64,000 nucleotides of DNA, from positions 1 to 64,000 of the IMG/VR virus record IMGVR_UViG_3300017605_000956, one strand, 5' to 3'. Source of the stretch: a virus. The notes under the pieces are model-generated. The model made no database searches and was not told the origin of the DNA. It worked only from the letters and a program-made list of their open reading frames with translations. The translations under genes and the position numbers were made by a program. Shown piece after piece: positions 54,849-62,633 of this stretch (position 1 is the first letter of the stretch; the number at the start of each line of letters is the position of its first letter).

Positions 54849-55345
54849 GAAAGGGCCGTCGGTCGGCCGTCCGGGGTGAGCAGGACTTCTTCGCCGGCCA
54901 GGTGATCAAGGCCCAGATCGTCAACCGGATGCCCCAGGCCTACTTCAAGAAGCTCATGAAGAAGGGCTGGGACCCGGGGTACTTCGTGGAGCTGGAGCCC
55001 GACGACTACCCGACGCTGGCGACCCGCATCAGGTTCGAGAGGTTCGGGATGGTCGACCACGGCAACGGCAAGAAGGTCCCGATCCTCAACGAGTACAGGA
55101 CGCGGGCCGTGGTCCTCTCGAAGGGTATCGACGACACCAACCGCCGGATTGTTGGGCAGGGAGACGGGTGGGTGATCGGTCTGTGGATCTCGATCCTCCG
55201 GCGCCAGATCAAGCAGGGGTCCCTGGACGTGAAGGCGTGGGCGTTCGAGGTCCTGACCGGGCTGGAGCGCGACGACGCCTACTGGCACACCCAGGCCGAC
55301 AACTGGACGACGGACCTTCTGCAAAAAAACGCGCCGGAGGCGTGA
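54845..55345 (+). CDS. Hypothetical protein
   Basis: 166 residues. Basic start, VELEPDDYPTLATRIRFERFG, GWVIGLWISILRRQIK and an acidic aromatic end. GTG start. Last gene before a control region. Confidence 0.65.
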   Translation: MRKGRRSAVRGEQDFFAGQVIKAQIVNRMPQAYFKKLMKKGWDPGYFVELEPDDYPTLATRIRFERFGMVDHGNGKKVPILNEYRTRAVVLSKGIDDTNRRIVGQGDGWVIGLWISILRRQIKQGSLDVKAWAFEVLTGLERDDAYWHTQADNWTTDLLQKNAPEA

Positions 55346-55357
55346 CCGCCGCGCGCA

Positions 55358-55400
55358 TAGTACTCGAGTACTAGAGGAGAGTAGAGTAGTACGTATCGGG
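55358..55400. repeat. 16-base perfect palindrome with GTACTC cluster
   Basis: TAGTACTCGAGTACTA (55358-55373), then GAGAGTAGAGTAGTACG. Same GTACTC/GAGTAC vocabulary as 19190-19213. Confidence 0.65.
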
Positions 55401-55403
55401 CTC

Positions 55404-55424
55404 GGCCACCCCTTCGGGGTGGCC
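55404..55424. repeat. 9-bp perfect hairpin, loop TTC
   Basis: GGCCACCCC (55404-55412), TTC, GGGGTGGCC (55416-55424). No T-run nearby. A second dyad ACCCCCC-GGA-GGGGGGT lies at 55463-55479. Confidence 0.75.
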
Positions 55425-55542
55425 TCGCCCGAACTGGGTGAATGGTGTCTCGCGCCCCCCCTACCCCCCGGAGGGGGGTTATGGGGGGAAACGGGATTTT
55501 TGTCAAGATGGAAAACGCTTTTCGATTTCGGATAAGCTACAA

Positions 55543-56259
55543 ATGCTGATGACGCGAAATCTGCTGTTCCACCTGTACCCGAAGCGGAAGACTTTCTGGC
55601 GGTGGCACGTCGAGCAGCTCATCCGCTTCCGCGACGTGTGGAACGGCAAGAAGATCATCGTCGTCGTCGAGGACGATCACACCGAGCCGTGGCAGGACGT
55701 GTTCGAGGCACTCAGCCCGGTCGACGCCCTGGTGTACTTCAAGCGCAACACCCCCGAGCTGGGCGAGGTGAAGTACTTCATCCCGATGCTGCGCCTCCTC
55801 GAGTCGCTCGACCCCAACGAGGCCACGTTCTACGCGCACGCCAAGGGCGTGTCGCACGACTCGATGCTGGCCCAGATCCAGATGTGGTCGAAGGCGATGT
55901 ACGAGCTCAACCTGTCCTTCCCGGAGATCGTCGATCGACGGCTCGAGAAGGCGGCCACGGTCGGAGCCTTCCGCGTCCAGATCAAGCACTCGGGCGCCCC
56001 CTGGTGTTACGCGGGGACCTACTTCTGGCTCAAGCACTCCGAGCTGTTTTCTCGGAATTGGACCGAGATCGAGCAGACGCGGTATGGGGTCGAGGGGTAC
56101 CCCGGGCGCCACTTCAAGTTCAGCGAGTCCTCGGCGCTCACGGTGAACTCGATGCCCGACCACGAGCTCCCCAACTGGCTCTACGCCCGCAACAGTATGG
56201 CTGGCGTGACCCAGGCCCATCTCGGTAGGATGCTCGAGCATTTGCAGAAGGAGGGGTGA
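55543..56259 (+). CDS. Glycosyltransferase-like protein
   Basis: 238 residues. IIVVVEDDHTEPW, YFIPMLRLLES, and TFYAHAKGVSHD resemble a phage/bacterial GT-like family with an AHxKG motif; FWLKHSELFSRN follows. The donor motif is not certain. ATG 55543 or 55549; no strong Shine-Dalgarno. A locally AT-rich leader may hold the promoter. Confidence 0.55.
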   Translation: MLMTRNLLFHLYPKRKTFWRWHVEQLIRFRDVWNGKKIIVVVEDDHTEPWQDVFEALSPVDALVYFKRNTPELGEVKYFIPMLRLLESLDPNEATFYAHAKGVSHDSMLAQIQMWSKAMYELNLSFPEIVDRRLEKAATVGAFRVQIKHSGAPWCYAGTYFWLKHSELFSRNWTEIEQTRYGVEGYPGRHFKFSESSALTVNSMPDHELPNWLYARNSMAGVTQAHLGRMLEHLQKEG

Positions 56260-56795
56260 TGCACCCGAGCGTGATGGACTTCCTGGCCGCCGACATCCAG
56301 AGGTCGGAGATCGCTGGGAAGGATGTGCTGGAGGTCGGCTCCCAGGACGTGAACGGCTCGCCGCGGCAGGTGCTGGGCAAGTTCTCCCCGCAGAAGTACG
56401 TCGGGGTGGACTTCGCGGCTGGCAAGGGCGTGGACCTCGTGCTCGACGTCGCGAGGCTGTCCTCGCACTTCGGCTGCGAGAGCTTCGACGTGGTGATCTC
56501 GACGGAGATGCTGGAGCACGCCCAGGACTGGCGGACGGCCGTGAACCAGATGAAGGACGTCCTCCGGCCTGGCGGCCTTCTCGTGGTGACGACCCGCGGG
56601 CCGGGGTTCCCCTACCACGGCTACCCCCACGACTACTGGAGATACGAGATCCAGCATTTTCTCAGGATCTTCGCGGATATGCGGATCGACCGGCTGATCA
56701 GCGACCCGCAGTTCCCGGGGGTGTTCCTGAAGGCTCAGAAGGTCGACGGGACGGCCTCGATCGACCTGTCGAAGATCGAAGTGAAGAGGGTCTGA
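56259..56795 (+). CDS. SAM-dependent methyltransferase (type 11)
   Basis: 178 residues. VLEVGSQDVNGS (motif I), YVGVDFAAGKGVDLVLD (motif II), FDVVISTEMLEHAQDW (motif IV) and LRPGGLLVVTT. AAGGAGGGG precedes ATG 56259; GTG 56256 is an alternative. Likely modifies a sugar or small molecule with the preceding transferase. Confidence 0.85.
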   Translation: MHPSVMDFLAADIQRSEIAGKDVLEVGSQDVNGSPRQVLGKFSPQKYVGVDFAAGKGVDLVLDVARLSSHFGCESFDVVISTEMLEHAQDWRTAVNQMKDVLRPGGLLVVTTRGPGFPYHGYPHDYWRYEIQHFLRIFADMRIDRLISDPQFPGVFLKAQKVDGTASIDLSKIEVKRV

Positions 56796-56965
56796 TGAAC
56801 AACGGCGTGGACCACAACAACCGGGTGCAGAGGATGTACCTCCCGCCGGCCAAGAACTCGCCGGTGGTGAACTGCTTCGCGATCCTGATCCTGGCGACGG
56901 CGATAATCTGCGGGCTGGCGACGCTCGGCTGCTTCGCAGCCATGATCTACTACTCGAGGCGATGA
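56795..56965 (+). CDS. 56-residue membrane protein
   Basis: One hydrophobic segment (NCFAILILATAIICGLATLGCFAAM in part, residues about 26-50) with four cysteines, positive inside C-terminus YYSRR. TGATG junction upstream, ATGA overlap downstream. Could be a holin-like or virion membrane protein, undetermined. Confidence 0.7.
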   Translation: MNNGVDHNNRVQRMYLPPAKNSPVVNCFAILILATAIICGLATLGCFAAMIYYSRR

Positions 56966-57231
56966 TGGCGAAGAAGACGAAGCTCAAGAAGCTCACGATC
57001 GAGGACCTCATGCACGAGGTCTCGAAGGTCCAGGCGGCTCTCGGGCCGGTGCTGAAGCTCAACGAGACGCTCCAGCAGCTCCAGCCCACCATGAACCAGT
57101 TGCTCGGGGAGCTCCGCGCGGTGCGGATCCTGCTCGACGAGAAAAAGCAGTACGCCTTCATGGACAAGCCCAGGGTCAAGCCCGAGGACCAGCGTCCGAT
57201 TCCAGAGAGCCTCGGCCTTCCCAGGCTCTGA
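56962..57231 (+). CDS. Coiled-coil hypothetical protein
   Basis: 89 residues. Lys-rich start, helices with heptad pattern (VLKLNETLQQLQPTMNQLL). Paired with the membrane protein before it: a two-gene layout seen for spanin or holin accessory genes, but no lipobox or signal is visible. Confidence 0.6.
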   Translation: MMAKKTKLKKLTIEDLMHEVSKVQAALGPVLKLNETLQQLQPTMNQLLGELRAVRILLDEKKQYAFMDKPRVKPEDQRPIPESLGLPRL

Positions 57232-57302
57232 ATCCAGCTAAGGCGGGGGCATACCGGAGAAATTACTCGGAGCAAATACTCAGCCGCATTCTGGCTATCT
57301 GC

Positions 57303-57331
57303 TTGACAAACTTCTGAGGTCGCCATACACT
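57303..57331 (+). promoter_or_regulatory. sigma70-like promoter for the 57359 gene
   Basis: TTGACA 57303-57308, 17-base spacer, TACACT 57326-57331, then GGAGG and ATG 57359. Confidence 0.75.
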
Positions 57332-57358
57332 TCCGACCAAGAAACCTCGGAGGATGGA

Positions 57359-59101
57359 ATGGCAGGCGCAAAGCCGAACGACATCGAGAAGGCCCAGATC
57401 CTCGACATGGTGAAGGGGAACTACCGCATCGAGGAGATCCAGCAAAAGTTCCCGCACGTCGATGGCCGGTCGATCTCCGGAATCCACATGAGGCACAACC
57501 GGAGAGCCCCCAGCCCGGAAACCCTGCACTCCGCGACCCTGGCGCCGCCCGGCTCGCCCGCGGCCGCCATGGCACCCCCGATGGCCCCCGCGCCCGTCGG
57601 CAACCGCACTCCCCAGGACGAGGCCACCGAGTCGACCGGTTTCACCCCCGCGGCCCAGACCGTCCACACCCCCCAGGGCTTCAAGCCCGGCTACCGCGAG
57701 TACTTCGTCGTCAAGAAGCTCGACCCGCCCGGCGACGGCGTCATGAAGACCGAGTACCCGCCCTTCGGCATCCACGAGCTGATGGACCGCTACTCGAGCG
57801 GCGACTACGAGATCCAGCACTACCGCGAGGGCCGGCTGTTCAACACCTACCGTGAGAAGATCGCGACGAAGGCCACGTCGCTGATCTCGTCCGCTCCTGG
57901 CGTGCAGCGCGAGGCGACGCGCCCGGAGAGCCCGACCGATGCGCTGGTGAAGACGATCGACATCTACCACAAGATCCACACCGAGGGTCGCAGCGAGGCC
58001 GCGGCGTCCCGCCGTGACGAGGTCATCGCGAAATCCGAGGAGACGAAGGCCAAGGCCCAGGTCGAGACCGCGGCCACCGTCGGACTGATCGAGCTCGTCA
58101 AGACGATGGGCACCCCGAAGCCCACCGGCAACGAGGGCTCCATCGACCGGCTCTTCGCGCTGATGCAGGAGGACCGGAAGAACGCCGAGTCGCGCATGAA
58201 GACCGAGATCGAGATGATGCGCGAGCGGTCGAAGCTCGACCTCGAGGCCGCGCGCGAGCAGGCGAAGCTCGAGCGCCAGAAGGCGCAGGACGAAGCCGCC
58301 GAGCGCCTCCAGCGCGAGCGCGACTTCATGGGCAAGCTCCAGGAGCTCGACAAGGACCGCCAGGCTCTCTGGAAGGAGAGCTACGACAAGATGACCGAGG
58401 AACTCCGCGGGATGCAGGAGGCCCTCAGTCGCGAGCTCGACGAAAAGAAGAAGTGGTTCGACTCCTACTTCGAGATCCAGAAGGCACACACCGACGAGCT
58501 GATCGCCATCAAGAAGTCCGCCGGGACCGGCGCCGACTCCCTCAAGATGGCCGAGATCGTGCGCGACGGCTTCGTCCAGGGGCTCGATCGCGTGGGCGCC
58601 CGCATCGACATGATGGTCGACAAGGGCGTGATCCCCGGCAGCGTGAAGAATCCGGGCAACGGCAAGAAACTGGGACACACGGACGGTGGGACCACGCCGG
58701 CGGCCGCGGGTGGAGCCGCAGCTCCGGCAGCGAAGGAGGAGAAAGCCGTGCTCACGAAGGAAGGAATCCAGAAGGCGCTCAAGGAGCCGTGGTTCCTGGA
58801 CCTGCAGGATGAGATCGTCAGGACCGTGAAGAAGCGCAAGGCGGCGACCAATCCGCGCCTCAAGCCTCACGGGACGCTGCTGGGCCAGGCGTTCATCGAC
58901 AACATGAACGAGGACGTGTCCCTGCGGAAGTATATGCACTTCCTGATCTCGCGGAACTGGCAGGAGATCCTGGCCGAGGTCGGCGAAGGCTTCAAGCCGG
59001 AGTACGCAGAGGTCTTCCGCGATCCCGAGGCCGAGGTGTGGTTCGGTGAGTTCCAGGAGTTCCTCAGCGCCGCCTGGAACGCCTCGATTGGGGTGAAATA
59101 A
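57359..59101 (+). CDS. Long coiled-coil protein
   Basis: 580 residues. Residues 8-45 resemble an HTH (AQILDMVKGNYRIEEIQ, GRSISGIHMRH); a Pro/Ala linker; a folded part (REYFVVKKLDPPGDG); a long Glu/Lys/Arg coiled coil about residues 215-385; Gly/Ala linker; a C-terminal helical domain (KEPWFLDLQDEIVRTVKKRK). Largest protein in the late right part; may be structural or scaffold. Family unknown. Confidence 0.75.
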   Translation: MAGAKPNDIEKAQILDMVKGNYRIEEIQQKFPHVDGRSISGIHMRHNRRAPSPETLHSATLAPPGSPAAAMAPPMAPAPVGNRTPQDEATESTGFTPAAQTVHTPQGFKPGYREYFVVKKLDPPGDGVMKTEYPPFGIHELMDRYSSGDYEIQHYREGRLFNTYREKIATKATSLISSAPGVQREATRPESPTDALVKTIDIYHKIHTEGRSEAAASRRDEVIAKSEETKAKAQVETAATVGLIELVKTMGTPKPTGNEGSIDRLFALMQEDRKNAESRMKTEIEMMRERSKLDLEAAREQAKLERQKAQDEAAERLQRERDFMGKLQELDKDRQALWKESYDKMTEELRGMQEALSRELDEKKKWFDSYFEIQKAHTDELIAIKKSAGTGADSLKMAEIVRDGFVQGLDRVGARIDMMVDKGVIPGSVKNPGNGKKLGHTDGGTTPAAAGGAAAPAAKEEKAVLTKEGIQKALKEPWFLDLQDEIVRTVKKRKAATNPRLKPHGTLLGQAFIDNMNEDVSLRKYMHFLISRNWQEILAEVGEGFKPEYAEVFRDPEAEVWFGEFQEFLSAAWNASIGVK

Positions 59102-59134
59102 AGCGTCCGAAAAAACGCTTCCCGCAATCGAAAG

Positions 59135-59163
59135 TTGACCTCGCCCGTTCTCTGGAATATAGT
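59135..59163 (+). promoter_or_regulatory. sigma70-like promoter with long leader
   Basis: TTGACC 59135-59140, 17-base spacer, TATAGT 59158-59163. The 158-base leader to ATG 59322 includes GCCAGGTC/GACCTGGC (59220-59258) and other GC-rich pairings. Confidence 0.7.
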
Positions 59164-59321
59164 CCGTACAGCCCGGGGTGCCCTCGACGCCCTGGGTTAC
59201 GTTTCCCCCTCTCCCCGGGGCCAGGTCGCGCAGGGCGCGTCCTCCCTTGTGACCTGGCTCCCACGAGAGAGGGCGGCGAAGCAGCTCCGCGAGGTAGAAT
59301 GGTGGAATGGAGGGGAACAAG

Positions 59322-59624
59322 ATGCCTCAGAGCTTGACGAAACTGAAATGGGCGGAGCTCAAGGAAGTCCTGCTTCACGTCCCGATCCGCGCGAGGACGG
59401 CCGTGTGGCGCGAGTCCATGGACTTCGTCGACAAGGTCCTCGCCGGCCGCAACAACCTCTCTCCCACGATCGACCTCAAGACGATGCAGTACTCGGTCGC
59501 GTGCGACATCTGCAAGGAAACGCTCCGCGTCGAGGACGACTACGTCTTCCACGCGATCACCGCGAAGTTCGTCCACTACGACTGTCACCACAGGTCCACT
59601 GGGAATATCGGGGAAACCACCTGA
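59322..59624 (+). CDS. Small zinc-finger-like protein
   Basis: 100 residues. Helical N-terminal half, then V-A-C-D-I-C-K-E ... F-V-H-Y-D-C-H-H. Start set by GGAATGGAGGGG; ATG 59307 is inside that signal. Function unknown. Confidence 0.7.
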   Translation: MPQSLTKLKWAELKEVLLHVPIRARTAVWRESMDFVDKVLAGRNNLSPTIDLKTMQYSVACDICKETLRVEDDYVFHAITAKFVHYDCHHRSTGNIGETT

Positions 59625-59637
59625 CCGGAGATCCGCT

Positions 59638-60399
59638 ATGTCGAATCCCATCTCTCGCCGCCGCCAGTCCCAGCTCGACGCGCTGAACGATGCGCCGCCC
59701 GGCCGCGGCGAGTCGATCCAGCGCCCCATGTCCGCCGGCGCCGACGGGATTCGCAAGCTCGAGGTCCCGAAGATGGTGCAGTACGTCCAGACCTTCAACT
59801 CGGATCCGAAGGTTGTCACCCTCGCGCAGCGCGTCATCCAGCTCTGCGAGGCGAAGGACAAGATGTGCGAGATGAACACCCTGTTCCAGTGGACGAAGAA
59901 CCACTTCCGCTACGTCAACGATCCGATCGACAAGGAAGCGATCAAGACCGCGCCGCGCATGATTGGCGAGATCATGACGCCGCCCGAGGTGATCGAGCAC
60001 ATCCTGGGACCCGAGCTCATCACGCAGATGAATGGCTTCGGCCTGGGTCACGGCTCGCTGCTCGAGGGCGACCCGCGCAAGCGTCTCGTCCTCTGCATGG
60101 GCTGCTTCGATCAGCGCCTCTCCGGCCCGGTCCACTCGAAGGGCTCCGGTGACTGCGACGACGGCGCGACGTTCCTGGCGACGCTGCTCGCGGCTGTCGG
60201 CATCACGCCGCGCTTCCGCTTTGGCGGCCAGGAAGACGATTCCATGTCCGACGGCTGCAATTACCACCACGTCTGGGTGCAGGGCCAGGACGACAAGGGC
60301 GACTGGCACGACATGGACGTCACCGAGAAACGCTCGAAGCTCGGCTGGTTCTACGAAGGCTTCTCCTGCACCGGTGTTGCGGCCATCTTCGCGGAGTAG
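59638..60399 (+). CDS. Transglutaminase-like (papain-fold) protein
   Basis: 253 residues. GDCDDGATFLATLLAAVGI (171-189) with C173, YHHVWVQ with H211, and DWHDMDVTE with D227 form the Cys-His-Asp triad of the transglutaminase-like superfamily, which includes proteases, amidases and cross-linking enzymes. N-terminal 170 residues helical. In a structural neighbourhood it could process or cross-link virion proteins, or cut peptides of the cell wall. Confidence 0.8.
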   Translation: MSNPISRRRQSQLDALNDAPPGRGESIQRPMSAGADGIRKLEVPKMVQYVQTFNSDPKVVTLAQRVIQLCEAKDKMCEMNTLFQWTKNHFRYVNDPIDKEAIKTAPRMIGEIMTPPEVIEHILGPELITQMNGFGLGHGSLLEGDPRKRLVLCMGCFDQRLSGPVHSKGSGDCDDGATFLATLLAAVGITPRFRFGGQEDDSMSDGCNYHHVWVQGQDDKGDWHDMDVTEKRSKLGWFYEGFSCTGVAAIFAE

Positions 60400-60531
60400 A
60401 GTGCCCGGCAGCGGGTCGGGGTTCGGTGGATCGGGACGGATACGCTGAAGAAGTCCCGCGCGGTTGAGTCATCCGCGCAGAGTCCATCGCCCGACTCGCG
60501 GGGTTTTCCCCTCACCGTGCTCCCCCTGCGA

Positions 60532-60550
60532 CGGCCCGCAACGCGGGCCG
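60532..60550. repeat. 8-bp hairpin, loop AAC
   Basis: CGGCCCGC and GCGGGCCG, 36 bases before the -35 of the next promoter. The 265 bases between 60400 and 60664 hold no gene. Confidence 0.6.
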
Positions 60551-60585
60551 GCGCATGAGCGGAATTCTTTCTGTACGATTTAGGC

Positions 60586-60613
60586 TTGACACACCGAGCC
60601 ACTGCGGTAATAC
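60586..60613 (+). promoter_or_regulatory. sigma70-like promoter for the 60665 gene
   Basis: TTGACA 60586-60591, 16-base spacer, TAATAC 60608-60613. Confidence 0.75.
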
Positions 60614-60664
60614 TCCGTCTCGATGAGGTCGTCACACCCGAGCCGCCGAAATAAGGAGATGCCC

Positions 60665-61258
60665 ATGAGCTCGAAGTGCCCGCCGGTCACCGTCAACCTC
60701 GACGAAGTCGTCGACACCGTCAAGGCGAAGATCCTGAGCGAGCACCCCGAGCTGACCTCCAAGAAGGTCGACGGGAACGTCCACAGCGTCGGCATCCGCG
60801 GCCTCGGCGAGATCCGTCTCGTCGAGCCCACCGTCGATCCGAGCCAGTTCGTGATCGGCTTCGTGTCGATCCCGAGCGTCGTCAACATGGCGACGAAGCT
60901 GATGCAGGTCGGCGTCATCTTCCCGAAGGTCGACCTCGCGCTCTCGCGCGGCATCTTCGCGGGCGTCACGCTCGCGGGCACCCTCATCTCCGGCGGCAAG
61001 TCCTTTCTCCTCGGCGCCTTCCTCGGCCAGGTCCCCTCGACGATCGACGCGCTCGCGGACATCGCGGTCGCGGCCATCACGAAGGCCAAGGCAGGCTCGG
61101 CGGCGGTCCAGGGCATCGACCTGGGCGGCCTGGGCGCGACGCAGGAGGAGGAGCTGCTGAAGCTCCGCGCCGACCTGATGCAGCTCCAGGGCATCGGGCG
61201 CGACGGCGGCGAGCAGATGTCGGGCCACCGCGGCGGCTCGGTCGTGTTCCACCGGTAA
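60665..61258 (+). CDS. Membrane protein with GLG heptad
   Basis: 197 residues. IRGLGEI at 44-50, a hydrophobic core (about 64-130) with GIFAGVTLAGTLISGG, then LGGLGATQEEE and a tail LQGIGRDGGEQMSG...VVFHR related to that of the 13830 protein. AAGGAG 6 bases before ATG 60665. Extends the heptad set to a second locus 46 kb away. Confidence 0.75.
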   Translation: MSSKCPPVTVNLDEVVDTVKAKILSEHPELTSKKVDGNVHSVGIRGLGEIRLVEPTVDPSQFVIGFVSIPSVVNMATKLMQVGVIFPKVDLALSRGIFAGVTLAGTLISGGKSFLLGAFLGQVPSTIDALADIAVAAITKAKAGSAAVQGIDLGGLGATQEEELLKLRADLMQLQGIGRDGGEQMSGHRGGSVVFHR

Positions 61259-61360
61259 CCTAAAAAAAAGAGCCGTACCAAGGCTCTCGGGAAGTCGTGG
61301 CCTGTAGCCGCGGCGTCAAGTAGCCCGGGTTCGCTTGGGCGGAGTTGAAGGAGAAGTCTC

Positions 61361-61954
61361 ATGAACGTCGGATTGCTGCCCCTGTTCCCGCGCGGCGTCG
61401 ACTTCCGCGCCCGTCGGTTCCGGCTCCTGAAGGACCGGCACCTGTTCGACACCGAGGACATCGCCACGACGGACACGACGAAGCAGTTCTTCGTCTCGAT
61501 CTCGTCGAAGCGCAAGAGCCAGGCGATCTTCACCGGCGACTTCTCGCTGGTGAAGGAGGCGAACCTGTTCCTGGTGGTCGGCCTGCAGGCGCTGGTCCGG
61601 GACCAGACCCTGACGGTCTCCATCTGGCGCACCTTCTTCAACAAGGGTGCGTTCCAGTGGAACGTCATCGTCCCCGAGACGGTGACGGTCGACGAGGACC
61701 GCCTCTCGGCCATCGCGCCGGGACCGGACTGGTACTCGTCCAACTCCGCCGACGCGGTGACCGCGGCGGGGACGAAGTACGAGGACCGTCGCTCGTACCT
61801 CACCGGCGCGAACAAGATCGTCCCCGGCGGCCGGGCGATCGAGTTCACGGTGAACTGGCAGGAGTCGGCCGGCAACGGCCTCTCCACCACGACCAGCCTG
61901 AGCATCGTGTTCGCCGGGGGCGAGTACGAGCCCGGCCAGGTCGTCGGCAAGTAG
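61361..61954 (+). CDS. Beta-rich putative structural protein
   Basis: 197 residues. Alternating strands (QFFVSISSKRKSQAIFTGD, NLFLVVGLQALV, LTVSIWRTFF, SLSIVFAGG) suggest a beta-sandwich. Good Shine-Dalgarno GAAGGAGAAG. Location among similar proteins suggests virion structure; no named family. Confidence 0.7.
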   Translation: MNVGLLPLFPRGVDFRARRFRLLKDRHLFDTEDIATTDTTKQFFVSISSKRKSQAIFTGDFSLVKEANLFLVVGLQALVRDQTLTVSIWRTFFNKGAFQWNVIVPETVTVDEDRLSAIAPGPDWYSSNSADAVTAAGTKYEDRRSYLTGANKIVPGGRAIEFTVNWQESAGNGLSTTTSLSIVFAGGEYEPGQVVGK

Positions 61955-61971
61955 TCCGCTTCGGCGGGCGC

Positions 61972-62000
61972 TTGACCAGCGTCACCTTTCACGGTAGCGT
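61972..62000 (+). promoter_or_regulatory. sigma70-like promoter for the 62079 gene
   Basis: TTGACC 61972-61977, 17-base spacer, TAGCGT 61995-62000; followed by a 14-bp hairpin in the leader. Confidence 0.65.
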
Positions 62001-62010
62001 GTAACCGGGT

Positions 62011-62041
62011 GGTGGCTGGGGGTCGCTGACCCCCAGCCACC
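62011..62041. repeat. 14-bp perfect hairpin in a 5' leader, loop GCT
   Basis: GGTGGCTGGGGGTC (62011-62024), GCT, exact complement 62028-62041. It starts 10 bases after the -10 box, so the mRNA would begin with this hairpin. Confidence 0.8.
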
Positions 62042-62078
62042 CATCCTCACAAGAACGACGAGCTCGAGAGGGACCAAG

Positions 62079-62594
62079 ATGGCCGAAATCGACATCGGCA
62101 ACCTGAAGATCGTCAACGTCACCAAGGACCTTTCCGCGGCGACCGAAGACGACTTCTCCTTCCGCGTCCCCCCGGGCGGCGTCGGGCTCATGAAGGAGTC
62201 CACGTACCACCTGCTGCGTTCCGCTCCCCTCTCGGGGACCGTGGACGCCGCGACGGTGCTGACCCCCGGCGAAGGGGGCAACGCCTACACCTCCGAGGCC
62301 GTGATCGTCAAGTCCCTCGAGGTGACGAAGCAGGGCGCCAGCGAGCGCACCAACCTGCTCTCGGGCAGCCCGAACATCAAGGAGTTCGCGGGCGACGGAA
62401 AGCTCTCCAAACTCTTCACCGTGATCGAGACCCTGGAGAACAACGAGGACGTCGTCATCAAGGTCCGCAACGACGACTCCGTCGAGGTCAAGGTCTCCAT
62501 CACGCTCTGGTTCGCGATCAAGCCGCGCGAGCGGCGTATCGCCGGCCAGCCCGGAAGGGAGAAGGCCCCGATCGTCCCCGGCATCGACGAGTAG
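62079..62594 (+). CDS. Beta-rich putative structural protein
   Basis: 171 residues. LKIVNVTKDL, DFSFRVPPGGVGLM, SKLFTVIETLENNEDVVIKV, SVEVKVSITLWFAIKP: a beta-sandwich of the kind seen in phage head or tail accessories. Not recognised. Confidence 0.7.
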   Translation: MAEIDIGNLKIVNVTKDLSAATEDDFSFRVPPGGVGLMKESTYHLLRSAPLSGTVDAATVLTPGEGGNAYTSEAVIVKSLEVTKQGASERTNLLSGSPNIKEFAGDGKLSKLFTVIETLENNEDVVIKVRNDDSVEVKVSITLWFAIKPRERRIAGQPGREKAPIVPGIDE

Positions 62595-62633
62595 CGTCGC
62601 GCCCCTTGGGGCGGCGCATAACAAGGGGACGAC

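Noticed and set aside
57263-59320. 685-codon ORF on the minus strand
   Set aside because: Antisense of the coiled-coil gene at 57359, repetitive Leu/Arg/Gly/Asp composition; the + strand gene has promoter and Shine-Dalgarno.
61259-61292. Hairpin GAGCC/GGCTC with an A-run, possible terminator
   Set aside because: The A-run precedes the stem on the + strand, so it would only terminate minus-strand transcripts, and no minus-strand gene is seen.
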